A model generated the notes under the pieces. It ran no database searches. It saw nothing but the letters and a program-made list of their open reading frames with translations, and was not told the DNA's origin. The position numbers and the translations under genes are program-made. Source: CANJXF01 sp043775015 (lineage in GTDB: Bacteria > Verrucomicrobiota > Verrucomicrobiia > Limisphaerales > CANJXF01). Taken from it: 64,000 nucleotides of DNA. Location: positions 62,001 to 126,000 of the forward strand of contig JAYVSV010000047.1 in the NCBI GenBank assembly GCA_043775015.1. The letters run 5' to 3'. Positions within the stretch are counted from its first letter, which is position 1. Every line of letters starts with the position of its first letter. Positions 35,085 through 42,904 of this stretch are shown in pieces.

Positions 35085-35750
35085 TCATTGATAGAAATAT
35101 TCCAGCGGCACCTTAATAGATTTCGAGGTGTCGATCTTCCAAGTGCTACCGTCCTTGATCAAGGTCAAGAGCAACGGGCTATCACCAACAGGCACGCGAT
35201 ATGTGATAGTCTTGGATTTTGAATCATCAGATGGTTTGCTTGATCGAAGAACCGGCATCGCCTCAATCACACCCTCATATACGTCCATATCGCCGGAAGG
35301 AGGAGTGTCTTTTGGGCCAGTCATCTTCACTTTGCTGGCATCCGTTGTTAGCCTCTTAAGCAGTGCTTCGTCGTGTGTAAGGCTCGCGTAGATAAACGTT
35401 TGAATCAGTTTGCGGTGTAAGTTGTAAATCCCGTCCAGATTGAAAGCGGGATCAATTCGGCCATCGCGAACTTCTATAAAACTAATTTCGTTGCGAACCA
35501 TTGCGGTAAAAACACCCTTGTCCTTCAACTTCATAGACGCAACTTCAGCGAGGGCGTTAGTATTCTTAGCCCCGCGCAGCATCCACAAATCTTCGGATGG
35601 GACACATATCTGAGCGATGTCGATTCCGTCGGCTCCGTAAATGTATTGTAAGAATTGTTTTGCTAATGGTTCTTTGGAGAACGCGGTTTGCGAGATCAGC
35701 GCGAACAATAAAAAAATGTGGATTGTCGGATTAGTAATTGAGCGAACCAT
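35085..35750 (-). CDS. Exported hypothetical protein
   Basis: A 221-residue protein with an N-terminal signal peptide (TIHIFLLFALISQTAFS). The rest is soluble, mixed alpha/beta in character, with YIYGADGIDIAQICVPSEDL, a conserved-looking VRNEISFIEVRDGRIDP and a C-terminal block SPLLLTLIKDGSTWKIDTSK that resembles the end of many small NTF2-like or DUF4878-type proteins. I cannot name a family with confidence. Its codon use is less GC-rich than that of the neighbours. It is located between the tatD and DUF167 duplications. Confidence 0.75.
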   Translation of the reverse strand: MVRSITNPTIHIFLLFALISQTAFSKEPLAKQFLQYIYGADGIDIAQICVPSEDLWMLRGAKNTNALAEVASMKLKDKGVFTAMVRNEISFIEVRDGRIDPAFNLDGIYNLHRKLIQTFIYASLTHDEALLKRLTTDASKVKMTGPKDTPPSGDMDVYEGVIEAMPVLRSSKPSDDSKSKTITYRVPVGDSPLLLTLIKDGSTWKIDTSKSIKVPLEYFYQ

Positions 35751-35770
35751 GGGCGCACCATCGCAGAAAC

Positions 35771-35867
35771 CTATTTTGCCGCAAGCGCGTTCTCACAGAC
35801 ATTCAAAACGTCCTCCAACCGTTTGCCCTTCGATCCAAACCGTTTTGTGGCGCGAAGTCTGGCCGCG
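35771..35867 (-). pseudogene. Fragment of DUF167 gene 3' end (second copy)
   Basis: On the minus strand it reads GQTSRHKTVWIEGQTV, the C-terminal part of the DUF167 protein encoded next (GQTSRHKTVWIEGKTV). The first 42 bp (35826-35867) are identical to 36114-36155. A one-base shift follows; corrected, it reads EDVLNVCENALAAK and ends in a stop at 35771. The two copies are separated by a nested palindrome. Confidence 0.85.
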
Positions 35868-35871
35868 TTTT

Positions 35872-36059
35872 TATCCCGGAGGGATTGCCGAAAATAGCCC
35901 GGCGTTTTAACGTCGGGAAATTGTGAGGAAAATAAAAAAGTCCCGAAGGGACGGCTGACGCTTGCCGCGCGTTTTCGTCCGTCCCTTCGGGACTAACTTC
36001 CTTTGGTGAATTGACCCGGCGTTAAAACGCCGGGCTATTCTCAAATGTCCCTCCGGGAC
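35872..36059. repeat. 188-bp nested palindromic element
   Basis: Three concentric inverted repeats: outer tcccggaggga / tccctccgggac, middle aatagcccggcgttttaac / gttaaaacgccgggctatt, inner agtcccgaagggacgg / ccgtcccttcgggact. Transcribed, it would fold into one long hairpin. It occupies the space between the DUF167 3' end and the second copy of that end. Related short palindromes make up the cluster at 8787-8999. Confidence 0.9.
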
Positions 36060-36071
36060 TTGTGGAATTAT

Positions 36072-36371
36072 CTACTTGGATTTTAGGTCGGTCAAAACTT
36101 CCTCAACTGTTTTCCCTTCGATCCAAACCGTTTTGTGGCGCGAAGTCTGGCCGCGCACGATTTGGATTCTGCCGCGAGAACAATTCAACTTTTCGGCAAG
36201 CAAATCGACCAGAGCCTGATTCGCGGCGGCATCGACGGGCGGCGCGGTCACTTTGATTTTTAATTCGTCGCCGAGCGGTGCGCCGATTTCGTTGGTCGAA
36301 GCGCGCGGCTGCAATTTCACGGCGAGATAAACTCCGTTGGCGTGCAGGCGAATGAAACCGGGTTGCGACAT
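36072..36371 (-). CDS. DUF167 / YggU family protein
   Basis: A 99-residue protein of the DUF167 (YggU) family. Typical blocks: LAVKLQPRASTNEI, DELKIKVTAPPVDAAANQAL and IVRGQTSRHKTVWIEG. The family is a small cytoplasmic alpha/beta fold of unknown function. Start at 36371 (MSQPGFIRLH); the much longer open frame upstream is not coding. Its 3' end has a second partial copy downstream (35771-35867). It is divergently oriented to larE, with a palindrome between them. Confidence 0.9.
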   Translation of the reverse strand: MSQPGFIRLHANGVYLAVKLQPRASTNEIGAPLGDELKIKVTAPPVDAAANQALVDLLAEKLNCSRGRIQIVRGQTSRHKTVWIEGKTVEEVLTDLKSK

Positions 36372-36392
36372 TTCAGAAAAAAAACAGGAAAC

Positions 36393-36467
36393 GACACGAA
36401 TTTCACGAATTATCACGAACTTTCGGAAAACCGTTTTGAATTCGTGCCAATTCGTGAAATTCGTGTC
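36393..36467. repeat. 19-bp perfect inverted repeat made of cacgaat words
   Basis: Left arm gacacgaatttcacgaatt (36393-36411), right arm its exact complement (36449-36467). Further ttcgtg/cacgaa words lie in the loop. It is located in the divergent spacer between the DUF167 gene and larE, so it is in promoter territory rather than at gene ends. Confidence 0.88.
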
Positions 36468-36527
36468 TGTCTTGTTTCCGATTGTTGCTGCCACTCGACT
36501 TTCATCTGAGCTGATGGCAAATTTTCC

Positions 36528-37442
36528 GTGGTGGAAAATAAACTCGAACAACTTCGCGCGCTGTTGCGCTCTTACGGTTCCTGCCTCGTCGCTTATTCCG
36601 GCGGCGTGGATTCGGTTTTTCTCGCGCACGTTGCCCACGAAATTCTCGGTAAAAAATCTTTGGCGGTGATTGCGGATTCGCCGAGCTTGCCACGACGTGA
36701 ATTTCAGGAGGCCATGGAAATCGCAGAGAAATTTTCGTTTCCAGTTCGCGTTGTTCAGACCAATGAATTTCAAAATGAATCGTATCTGGCGAACCCGAAC
36801 AACCGCTGTTATTTCTGCAAACACGAATTGTTTACGGAATTGGAGCCGATTGCGCGCGACGAAAAATTCGCAGTGATTGCCTATGGCGAAAACGCGAGCG
36901 ACATCGGCGATCATCGTCCGGGCGCGAAAGCGGCGTCGGAATTTCAAGTGTGCGCACCGCTCAAGCAAGTGGGTTTGACGAAAGCGCAGATTCGCGAACT
37001 TTCCGCGCAACTCGGTTTGCCGACGGCGGACAAACCGCAGATGGCCTGCTTGAGTTCGCGCATTCCCTACGGCGAATCGGTCACGCCGGAAAAGCTGCGG
37101 ATGATTGAAGAAGCGGAATATATTTTAAAGGATTTAGGTTTTTTTGACGTGCGGGTTCGACACCATGAACTGGGTTCAAAGTTTAATGGTCAAAGTTCAA
37201 AGTTGCCTGTCGCTTCGGGAGAACTTGAAACTTTAAACCTGAAACCTGGAACTATCACGCATCTGGCTCGCATCGAAGTTGGCCCAAGCGAAATTAAACG
37301 ACTTTTCGAAAACGACGCATTTTCCGAGATTGCGAATGCATTAAAGAAAATCGGTTACGCCCACGTCACGCTCGACCTGCAAGGATATCGTCGCGGCAGC
37401 ATGAACGAAGCCCCAATTCAGTTTGGCAAAGTCAAATCTTAG
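36528..37442 (+). CDS. larE: LarE-like ATP-dependent sacrificial sulfur transferase
   Basis: A 304-residue PP-loop protein. YSGGVDSVFLA is the ATP pyrophosphatase loop; NNRCYFCKHELF and PQMACLSSRIPYGE are typical of LarE, which adenylates a pyridinium dinucleotide and donates sulfur from its own cysteine to make the nickel-pincer cofactor of lactate racemase. The Cys of MACLSSR corresponds to the sacrificial residue. No larB or larC is in the window, so the pathway is not confirmed here. The start is a GTG (36528). Two A/T-rich repeats are inserted in frame near residues 215-226 and 232-242, lengthening the protein. Confidence 0.92.
   Translation: MVENKLEQLRALLRSYGSCLVAYSGGVDSVFLAHVAHEILGKKSLAVIADSPSLPRREFQEAMEIAEKFSFPVRVVQTNEFQNESYLANPNNRCYFCKHELFTELEPIARDEKFAVIAYGENASDIGDHRPGAKAASEFQVCAPLKQVGLTKAQIRELSAQLGLPTADKPQMACLSSRIPYGESVTPEKLRMIEEAEYILKDLGFFDVRVRHHELGSKFNGQSSKLPVASGELETLNLKPGTITHLARIEVGPSEIKRLFENDAFSEIANALKKIGYAHVTLDLQGYRRGSMNEAPIQFGKVKS
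37172..37205. repeat. Short A/T-rich tandem repeat in frame in larE, site 1
   Basis: Repeats of ggttcaaagtt, ggtcaaagttcaaagt. It encodes GSKFNGQSSKL (about residues 215-226), absent from ordinary LarE motifs and similar to the repeats in mfd. Confidence 0.7.
37221..37253. repeat. Short A/T-rich tandem repeat in frame in larE, site 2
   Basis: Imperfect units aacttgaa / actttaaa / cctgaaa / cctggaa. It encodes ELETLNLKPGT (about residues 232-242), separated from site 1 by 15 bp. Confidence 0.65.
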
Positions 37443-37470
37443 AGTGTATTTGAAAAATCCTTCAAACCGC

Positions 37471-37557
37471 GTAGCAGCCGGGGTAACGAGGCTCAAATAT
37501 TCCGGTGCTCCACAGAACGCCGCTGAAAAATTGGAGCCTCGTTACCTCGGCTGCTAC
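37471..37557. repeat. 24-bp inverted repeat after larE
   Basis: Arms gtagcagccggggtaacgag... (37471-37494) and its complement with one mismatch (37534-37557), loop 39 bp. It begins 29 bp after the larE stop and could help termination. Different family from the other palindromes. Confidence 0.82.
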
Positions 37558-37626
37558 TTCTCATGTTGGCGGTCCATTTCAAATCGGAAAGCTTGAAACC
37601 TTGGCAAACCTGTTTATTCTCCGCGC

Positions 37627-37785
37627 ATGAACTTTTTCTTGGCTTGTCTCGCTTGGATTTTTATTGGCGCAGTTTTGGGTCTGGGCATCTGGCTTTTCGC
37701 CGTCAAAGGCATCGTCTGGCTTTTTGCCATCAGCGTAGTCGCCTTTATTGTTGCCGTCGGAAAAATCGGCTGCGCGACGCATTAA
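37627..37785 (+). CDS. Small two-helix membrane protein
   Basis: A 52-residue open frame (MNFFLACLAWIFIGAVLGLG then IWLFAVKGIVWLF and FIVAVGKIGCATH). It is almost entirely hydrophobic, with two short membrane helices separated by a lysine turn. I cannot name a family, but the absence of charged residues except at the turn argues for a real membrane protein. A different, longer frame overlaps this DNA from 37563 but has no protein-like features. Confidence 0.55.
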   Translation: MNFFLACLAWIFIGAVLGLGIWLFAVKGIVWLFAISVVAFIVAVGKIGCATH

Positions 37786-37821
37786 TCGCCGCCGCCTTCT
37801 AATTTCTGTCTGCTCCCTTTT

Positions 37822-38457
37822 CTATCGATTCGGCTGCGGCGTGTAGCGGAGATACGGTTTGATTTTCCGCATTCCTTTTGGGAAAAGTGTCGCAGCTTCG
37901 TCATCCTTCACCGCTGGAGTGATGATGCAATCCTGTCCATTCTCCCAATTCGCCGGCGTCGCGACTTTGTGTTTGGCGGTCAGTTGCAACGAATCAATCA
38001 CGCGGAGCAATTCAAAAAAATTTCTGCCGGTTGAAGCCGGATAGGTCAGAGTCAGCTTGATCTTTTTATCCGGCCCAACAATGAAAACGGAGCGCACCGT
38101 GAACGTATCATCGGCATTCGGATGAATCATGTCATAAGCCGTCGCAACTTTTCGATCTGGGTCTGCGATGATTGGGAAATTCATCTGGGTATTTTGCGTT
38201 TCGTTGATGTCGCAAATCCAGCCGTGGTGCGATTCGATCGGGTCAACGCTGATCGCCACGACTTTGACGCCGCGCTTGTCGAATTCTGATTTAATTTTCG
38301 CGACCGCGCCGAGTTCTGTTGTGCAAACCGGTGTGTAATCTTTCGGATGGGAAAAAATAATTCCCCAGCCGCCGCCGAGCCATTGGTGAAAATCAATCGG
38401 GCCTTCCGTGGTAACCGCCGTAAAATTTGGAGCTTCGTCGCCTAATCTTAGTGCCAT
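37822..38457 (-). CDS. Peroxiredoxin (1-Cys, Prx6-like)
   Basis: A 211-residue peroxiredoxin. The peroxidatic Cys45 is in FSHPKDYTPVCTTELG, and GVKVVAISVDPIESHHGW and FPIIADPDRKVATAYDM follow. The long C-terminal extension (NFFELLRVIDSLQLTAKHK to PYLRYTPQPN) is typical of the Prx6/1-Cys class, which reduces hydrogen peroxide and alkyl peroxides in the cytoplasm. Start at 38457 (MALRLGDEAPNF); an upstream frame to 38535 has no family similarity. It stands alone. Confidence 0.93.
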   Translation of the reverse strand: MALRLGDEAPNFTAVTTEGPIDFHQWLGGGWGIIFSHPKDYTPVCTTELGAVAKIKSEFDKRGVKVVAISVDPIESHHGWICDINETQNTQMNFPIIADPDRKVATAYDMIHPNADDTFTVRSVFIVGPDKKIKLTLTYPASTGRNFFELLRVIDSLQLTAKHKVATPANWENGQDCIITPAVKDDEAATLFPKGMRKIKPYLRYTPQPNR

Positions 38458-38544
38458 AAAAATTCTTTTGCTAAAATTCCGAGCAACATTGCTCAGAGGA
38501 GGGGCGAGAATACAAATCGCCGCGATGGACGACAAGATGGATTT

Positions 38545-38877
38545 TCACGACTCCAACAGGCGATCGGCTGGCGGAGCGGGCGGGTTTTTCTTTCGCATCG
38601 AAACAACGAGCGCAACGCATCCCGTCCACGTCGGCAGCATATCGGCAACAGGAATAAATTCCACGGCAAACGTCGGCAACAGCAACCAGTGAAAGCCGAG
38701 CAGCGCGATTTCGAGAATCATCGCGATGACATCGATGATTTCGTCAAAGAATGTCCAGCCAAGCGGGCCAAGCAATAATTGTAATCCGTCGGCAACAACG
38801 GCAACGGCGAACGCGAGGCCGATGCGGAGCGGGGTGAGGCGACGAGGTTGAAAAATTTTTAAGCCGCGGACATTCAT
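38545..38877 (-). CDS. Small integral membrane protein downstream of tonB
   Basis: A 110-residue protein with about three hydrophobic segments (PLRIGLAFAVAVVADGLQLL, IIDVIAMILEIALLGFHWLL, MLPTWTGCVALVVS) and a proline-rich, charged tail. Six base pairs separate it from the stop of the tonB-like gene upstream, so it is probably co-transcribed. I do not recognise a family; a role in the TonB system is not shown. Confidence 0.72.
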   Translation of the reverse strand: MNVRGLKIFQPRRLTPLRIGLAFAVAVVADGLQLLLGPLGWTFFDEIIDVIAMILEIALLGFHWLLLPTFAVEFIPVADMLPTWTGCVALVVSMRKKNPPAPPADRLLES

Positions 38878-38883
38878 TCGTGG

Positions 38884-39588
38884 TTAGTTTGATAATTTGA
38901 AAGAGATTGGAATCTCGACAGACGAAACGATGGCGTGATTGTCAACCTTGGCCGGTTCAAAACTCCAGGCGCGCACCGCTTCGACCGCTGCATTGTCCAA
39001 CAGCGAAAACCCGGTTCCTTGTTTGACTTCGACTTTTTCCGCCGTGCCTCTGACATCGACAACCACCAGCAAAATCACCAATCCCTCCTGGCGTTTGCGG
39101 CGCGCTTGAGGCGGATAAACCGGCTGGCGATTTTCCCGGTAACGAGGCTCAGCGTTCACGACAACGTTCGGAGGCGAAGGCGAAGCATTATTTTGCGCGA
39201 ACGTTTCCGGGCGGGGCAGGGGAGTAATTTCGATTTGCGCAATGGATTTTGAGTTCGTGGTTGAAATCGGTTCTGCCGGAGTTGGGAGAATGACAGTCGC
39301 TGCAACCGGTTTCGCTGACTGTGGCTCATCCGGTTTTTGGACCGGCTTGATTTCTGCGGGCGGCAAACTGTTCTGAATGTTTTGAACGATTTTCGGAACG
39401 GGAAGAACCGGTTCCGGGACAGGCGCTTGTTCCGGTGTGCTTGCAACCTCCTCATAACGCCGTATCGAAATTAAAACTCCCGAGTCCGACAGGTCGGGAG
39501 GGTCTGCGGAATAATGGAACGCGAGAGGGATGGCGGCGCAATGCACCACCAACGAAATCAACAACGCTATTTTCCAACGCTCACTCAC
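38884..39588 (-). CDS. tonB: TonB-like energy transducer
   Basis: A 234-residue protein: short cytoplasmic start, one membrane helix (IALLISLVVHCAAIPLAFHY), a Pro/Lys-rich periplasmic linker and a C-terminal TonB domain (RENRQPVYPPQARRKRQEG, LVILLVVVDVRGTAEKVEV, NAAVEAVRAWSFEPAK). It transmits energy of the inner membrane to outer-membrane receptors. It is divergently oriented to a TonB-dependent receptor gene 147 bp away, which suggests a shared function. ExbB and ExbD are not in the window. Confidence 0.92.
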   Translation of the reverse strand: MSERWKIALLISLVVHCAAIPLAFHYSADPPDLSDSGVLISIRRYEEVASTPEQAPVPEPVLPVPKIVQNIQNSLPPAEIKPVQKPDEPQSAKPVAATVILPTPAEPISTTNSKSIAQIEITPLPRPETFAQNNASPSPPNVVVNAEPRYRENRQPVYPPQARRKRQEGLVILLVVVDVRGTAEKVEVKQGTGFSLLDNAAVEAVRAWSFEPAKVDNHAIVSSVEIPISFKLSN

Positions 39589-39735
39589 AACATCAATCTG
39601 CCGATAAAAGCTAAACCATTTTGCCGGGACACATTCGCATTCTGCCCGGTTCCTAGCATAAATTTCCAGAAAACTTCTTGTTTCGCGGTCAGCCTACCTC
39701 TAAAACGCAGGCTTGTTGCCGATTAAAATCTAAAT

Positions 39736-41868
39736 ATGAAATACATTTCCATCTGTGTTGTTGCTTTTGTGACGGGTTCATTTCTCTTTTCTGCCTCGGC
39801 CCAAACCAACGAATCCGCAACCGGTTCGTCCACTTATCGACTGCCAACGGTGACGGTTTTCGGGGCGGTGGCCAATTCCACGCAAGCCGTCACGCAGGCG
39901 GGGAACGCGGTAACCGTGCTCTCGGGCGAACAGGTTCGGCCCGGTGCAATTACGGCCACGCGTGAGTTGGGAACTTATTTGCCAAACGTCACGGTTTTCG
40001 ATGGGAACAACGATCGATCACCAAAGTTTTCCATTCGCGGCTTGCGTGAAAATAATTTTGGCGCCGGCGATCCTGCGGTTGGCATGTATGTCGATGACAT
40101 TCCTTACACCGATTTGAATTCCCGTGGGCTGGCGTTGTTCGACATCGAGCAAGTGGAATTTTTGCGCGGCCCACAAGGAACGTTGTTTGGCGCGAACGGC
40201 CCCGGCGGCGTCATCAATATTGTGACACGCCAGCCGACGAATAAATGGGAAGGGCGCGGCGGTTTTACTTACGGCAACTACGACGAGCAGATTTATGAAG
40301 CCAGCCTGCGCGGCCCGATTGTCGCCGACAAATTGTCACTCGGCTTGTCCGGGATTTATTCAAGCCGCGATGGTTTCGTGCGCAACAGTTTCAATGACAA
40401 TCATCCTGATGACAAACAAACCAAGGCCGGGCGGGCGCAACTGCGCTGGACTCCAACCGAGACGCTTGATTTTTCGCTCGTCGTGCACGGCCAAAGTTTC
40501 GACGATGGCTATATTCCAACCTACTATAGAGGCCACGATAAAAATCTCTTTTCCGTGCAGCGCGATTATGACGGATATGTCGATACCGACACCTGGGGCA
40601 CGGCTTTTAAAGGCAGTTTTGAAAATGAAGTAGTCAAGGTGACTTCGGTTTCCTCTTATCGAAATTGGAAGCAGGATTTAAAGCAGGATTTCGATTTTAG
40701 TTCCGCGCCGATTCGCATCGGCTTTGCCCAGCCGGATCTCGATCAATGGAGCCAGGAAATGCGCGTGCAATCGGTTGATGAAACGAAAGATTTCAAATGG
40801 CTCGGTGGCATTTTTTATTCTAACGGAGATTTGGAAAACGACACGGGTAGTGTCGAGCTTGCGCCCAATCCGCAATTGCCTTTGCCCCCACCCACAACGT
40901 TTCGCACGGTGTCGGATTCTATCGCCAAATCTTACGCGGTTTTCGGGCAGGGGACCTACACGGTTCGGGAGAAATTGGATTTCACGGCGGGACTTCGCTT
41001 CACCTATGACGACCGCTCTGTGCATCGCACTCGCAGTTTGGAAAATGGATTTATACCGGGCGGCTCACAAACTTTGGGAGCGTGGGATGCTTCAGAGCGT
41101 TTCATCGATTTGTCGCCCAAGTTTGGATTCGGTTATCATTTCACGCCCGAAGTTGAAACCTACGCCAGCATCGCTCGCGGTTATCAAAGTGGCGGGTTTA
41201 ATGTTGCCACGGATGCAGAAACCGATGCGGATTTCGATCCGTCGCATTCCTGGAACTATGAGCTTGGTTTAAAATCAAAATGGCTCTCCGACCGCCTTTT
41301 CGCCAATGTGGCCGTTTTCTACACAGACACTCATAATTATCAGGTCTATCAGATCAACCCCGCCAATCCCTCACAGGCTTACATCGTCAATGCCGACCGT
41401 GTGAGCAGCTATGGCGCGGAGTTGGATTTGACGGCGCGTCCGTATAAAAAATTGGACCTAAGCGCGGCTTTTGGCGTGACGAAAGCGACGTTCAATAACT
41501 TCACTGATAAAAACACCGGGGTAAATTTTGATGGCAACGACGTGAATTTCGTTCCTGAATTCACCGCCAACCTCGCCGTGCAATATCATTTTCCGTGCAA
41601 CATCTATGCCCGGGTGGAACTGCAAGGAGTGGGTAAATATTATCTCGACGAAGCAAACAGCACCGACCAGAGCGCCTACGGTTTGTTGAATGCCCGCATC
41701 GGTTACCAGCACTCGCATTTTGAAATTTACCTTTTTGGCAGAAATCTTTTGGACAAGGAATACGTCAACAACGCACTTGATTTGCGCAATAGTTTTCAAC
41801 CCGATTTGCTCATCCGGCAACCGGGCGATCCCATGACCATTGGAGTTGCGCTGAGCGCGAACTTCTAG
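39736..41868 (+). CDS. TonB-dependent outer-membrane receptor
   Basis: A 710-residue receptor with a signal peptide (CVVAFVTGSFLFSASAQ). The plug domain contains VTVFGAVANSTQAVTQ, NVTVFDGNNDRSPKFSIRGL, VGMYVDDIPY and QVEFLRGPQGTLFGANGPGG then VINIVTRQP, the usual end of the plug. A 22-strand barrel follows and ends in VALSANF with a terminal Phe. The sequence most resembles the iron-siderophore/vitamin B12 type or glycan receptors in general; the ligand cannot be told. The neighbouring tonB gene is divergent. No Fur-box or cobalamin riboswitch was visible upstream. Confidence 0.94.
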   Translation: MKYISICVVAFVTGSFLFSASAQTNESATGSSTYRLPTVTVFGAVANSTQAVTQAGNAVTVLSGEQVRPGAITATRELGTYLPNVTVFDGNNDRSPKFSIRGLRENNFGAGDPAVGMYVDDIPYTDLNSRGLALFDIEQVEFLRGPQGTLFGANGPGGVINIVTRQPTNKWEGRGGFTYGNYDEQIYEASLRGPIVADKLSLGLSGIYSSRDGFVRNSFNDNHPDDKQTKAGRAQLRWTPTETLDFSLVVHGQSFDDGYIPTYYRGHDKNLFSVQRDYDGYVDTDTWGTAFKGSFENEVVKVTSVSSYRNWKQDLKQDFDFSSAPIRIGFAQPDLDQWSQEMRVQSVDETKDFKWLGGIFYSNGDLENDTGSVELAPNPQLPLPPPTTFRTVSDSIAKSYAVFGQGTYTVREKLDFTAGLRFTYDDRSVHRTRSLENGFIPGGSQTLGAWDASERFIDLSPKFGFGYHFTPEVETYASIARGYQSGGFNVATDAETDADFDPSHSWNYELGLKSKWLSDRLFANVAVFYTDTHNYQVYQINPANPSQAYIVNADRVSSYGAELDLTARPYKKLDLSAAFGVTKATFNNFTDKNTGVNFDGNDVNFVPEFTANLAVQYHFPCNIYARVELQGVGKYYLDEANSTDQSAYGLLNARIGYQHSHFEIYLFGRNLLDKEYVNNALDLRNSFQPDLLIRQPGDPMTIGVALSANF

Positions 41869-41886
41869 TACGAACGTGGCTCCCAG

Positions 41887-42765
41887 ATGAATGAGCCGAT
41901 CGCATTTTTAACCTTCGCGCTAATTGGCGTCACATGCTGGATTTCGTACCTTGGATTCAAGAGCGCCGCTTTCGAACGGAAATACATCTTTTGCCCGGAG
42001 AATATTCTCAGGCACAAAGAATATTACCGGCTGATCAGTTCAGGTTTTTTACACGCCGACTGGCAGCATCTTTTTTTCAACATGCTGAGCCTCTATTTTT
42101 TTGGAGAGGCGATTGAACTTTATTTCGGGAGACTGATTCTCCTGGTCATTTATTTCGCGGCCATCGTCGGAGGGAATCTCCTTTCATTGTATCTCCACCG
42201 CCATCACGACTACCTTGCTTACGGAGCGTCGGGCGGAGTTTGCGGGGTGATTTTCGCGCACATTTTTTTGTTTCCCGGGGGAAGTATTTCGAGTGGCTTG
42301 CTTCCGATTTTCATTCCATCCTGGCTCTACGCGGTTCTGTTTATGGCTGGATCGTTCTACCGGATGAAGACGCAAAAGGACAACATCGGCCATGACGCTC
42401 ATCTGGGCGGCGCGATCATTGGATTATTTACCACCGCAGCACTAAAACCCGGGATCATCGGCCAAAGTCCTTACCTGTTTCTGACGATTACACTCGGATC
42501 CATCCTGCTGTTCGTTTATCTCGCAAAGAATCCGATGTTCCTCCCGCTGGCGCACGTGATGTCGATGCCGAAACGGAAATCGCTTTTCAAAATGTTTTCG
42601 AAGTCACGGCCGAAAAACTTTCAGGTGGACGCGCTGCTCGAGAAAATTGCCGGGAAAGGAATTCACAGTCTGACCAAAGAAGAGCACGCCTTCCTCAGCG
42701 GCGTTTCGGACAAATACAAAAGACGGGCGGAATCCAAGAAGCCCAAGTCCGGGTTGATCATTTAA
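41887..42765 (+). CDS. Rhomboid family intramembrane serine protease
   Basis: A 292-residue rhomboid with six or so membrane segments. Signature residues: HADWQHLFFNMLSLYFFGEA (the conserved H-x4-N region), YGASGGVCG with catalytic Ser115, and GHDAHLGGAIIG with catalytic His172. It cleaves membrane proteins within the bilayer. The C-terminal tail (VDALLEKIAGKGIHSLTKEE to the end) is a short helical extension common in verrucomicrobial rhomboids. Oddity: that tail is encoded by DNA repeated at 46938-47057, 4.29 kb downstream. It follows the TonB-dependent receptor by 18 bp. Confidence 0.93.
   Translation: MNEPIAFLTFALIGVTCWISYLGFKSAAFERKYIFCPENILRHKEYYRLISSGFLHADWQHLFFNMLSLYFFGEAIELYFGRLILLVIYFAAIVGGNLLSLYLHRHHDYLAYGASGGVCGVIFAHIFLFPGGSISSGLLPIFIPSWLYAVLFMAGSFYRMKTQKDNIGHDAHLGGAIIGLFTTAALKPGIIGQSPYLFLTITLGSILLFVYLAKNPMFLPLAHVMSMPKRKSLFKMFSKSRPKNFQVDALLEKIAGKGIHSLTKEEHAFLSGVSDKYKRRAESKKPKSGLII
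42646..42765 (+). repeat. Direct repeat copy A: rhomboid 3' end
   Basis: About 120 bp aligning without indels with 46938-47057 (offset 4,292 bp). From codon AAA-GGA to the stop, most differences are synonymous (ctg/tta, tcg/tcc, aaa/aag, aag/aaa, ccc/ccg) and three near the end change the residue. Confidence 0.92.
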
Positions 42766-42904
42766 CATCGCAGTCCCTTTGTTTCGGACTGATATGTGGT
42801 CTGACTTTCCCCAGAGCGATGTTCTGGTGTAATTCTTCAAGGATTAACGCGAGATGAGAACCAAGATTTTTCTTTTGAGTCAAGCAACTGCGGTAGATTG
42901 AAAC

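Noticed and set aside
36372..37010. Long minus-strand frame upstream of the DUF167 gene
   Set aside because: It overlaps larE and the palindrome and has no family-like sequence; the DUF167 family start is at 36371.
39589..39735. Possible Fur box or cobalamin riboswitch before the TonB-dependent receptor
   Set aside because: I found neither a 19-bp Fur-like inverted repeat nor the conserved B12-box, so the ligand cannot be inferred.
42766..42800. Small hairpin agtcc...ggact after the rhomboid gene
   Set aside because: The stem is only five base pairs with no T-run; too weak to be called a terminator.
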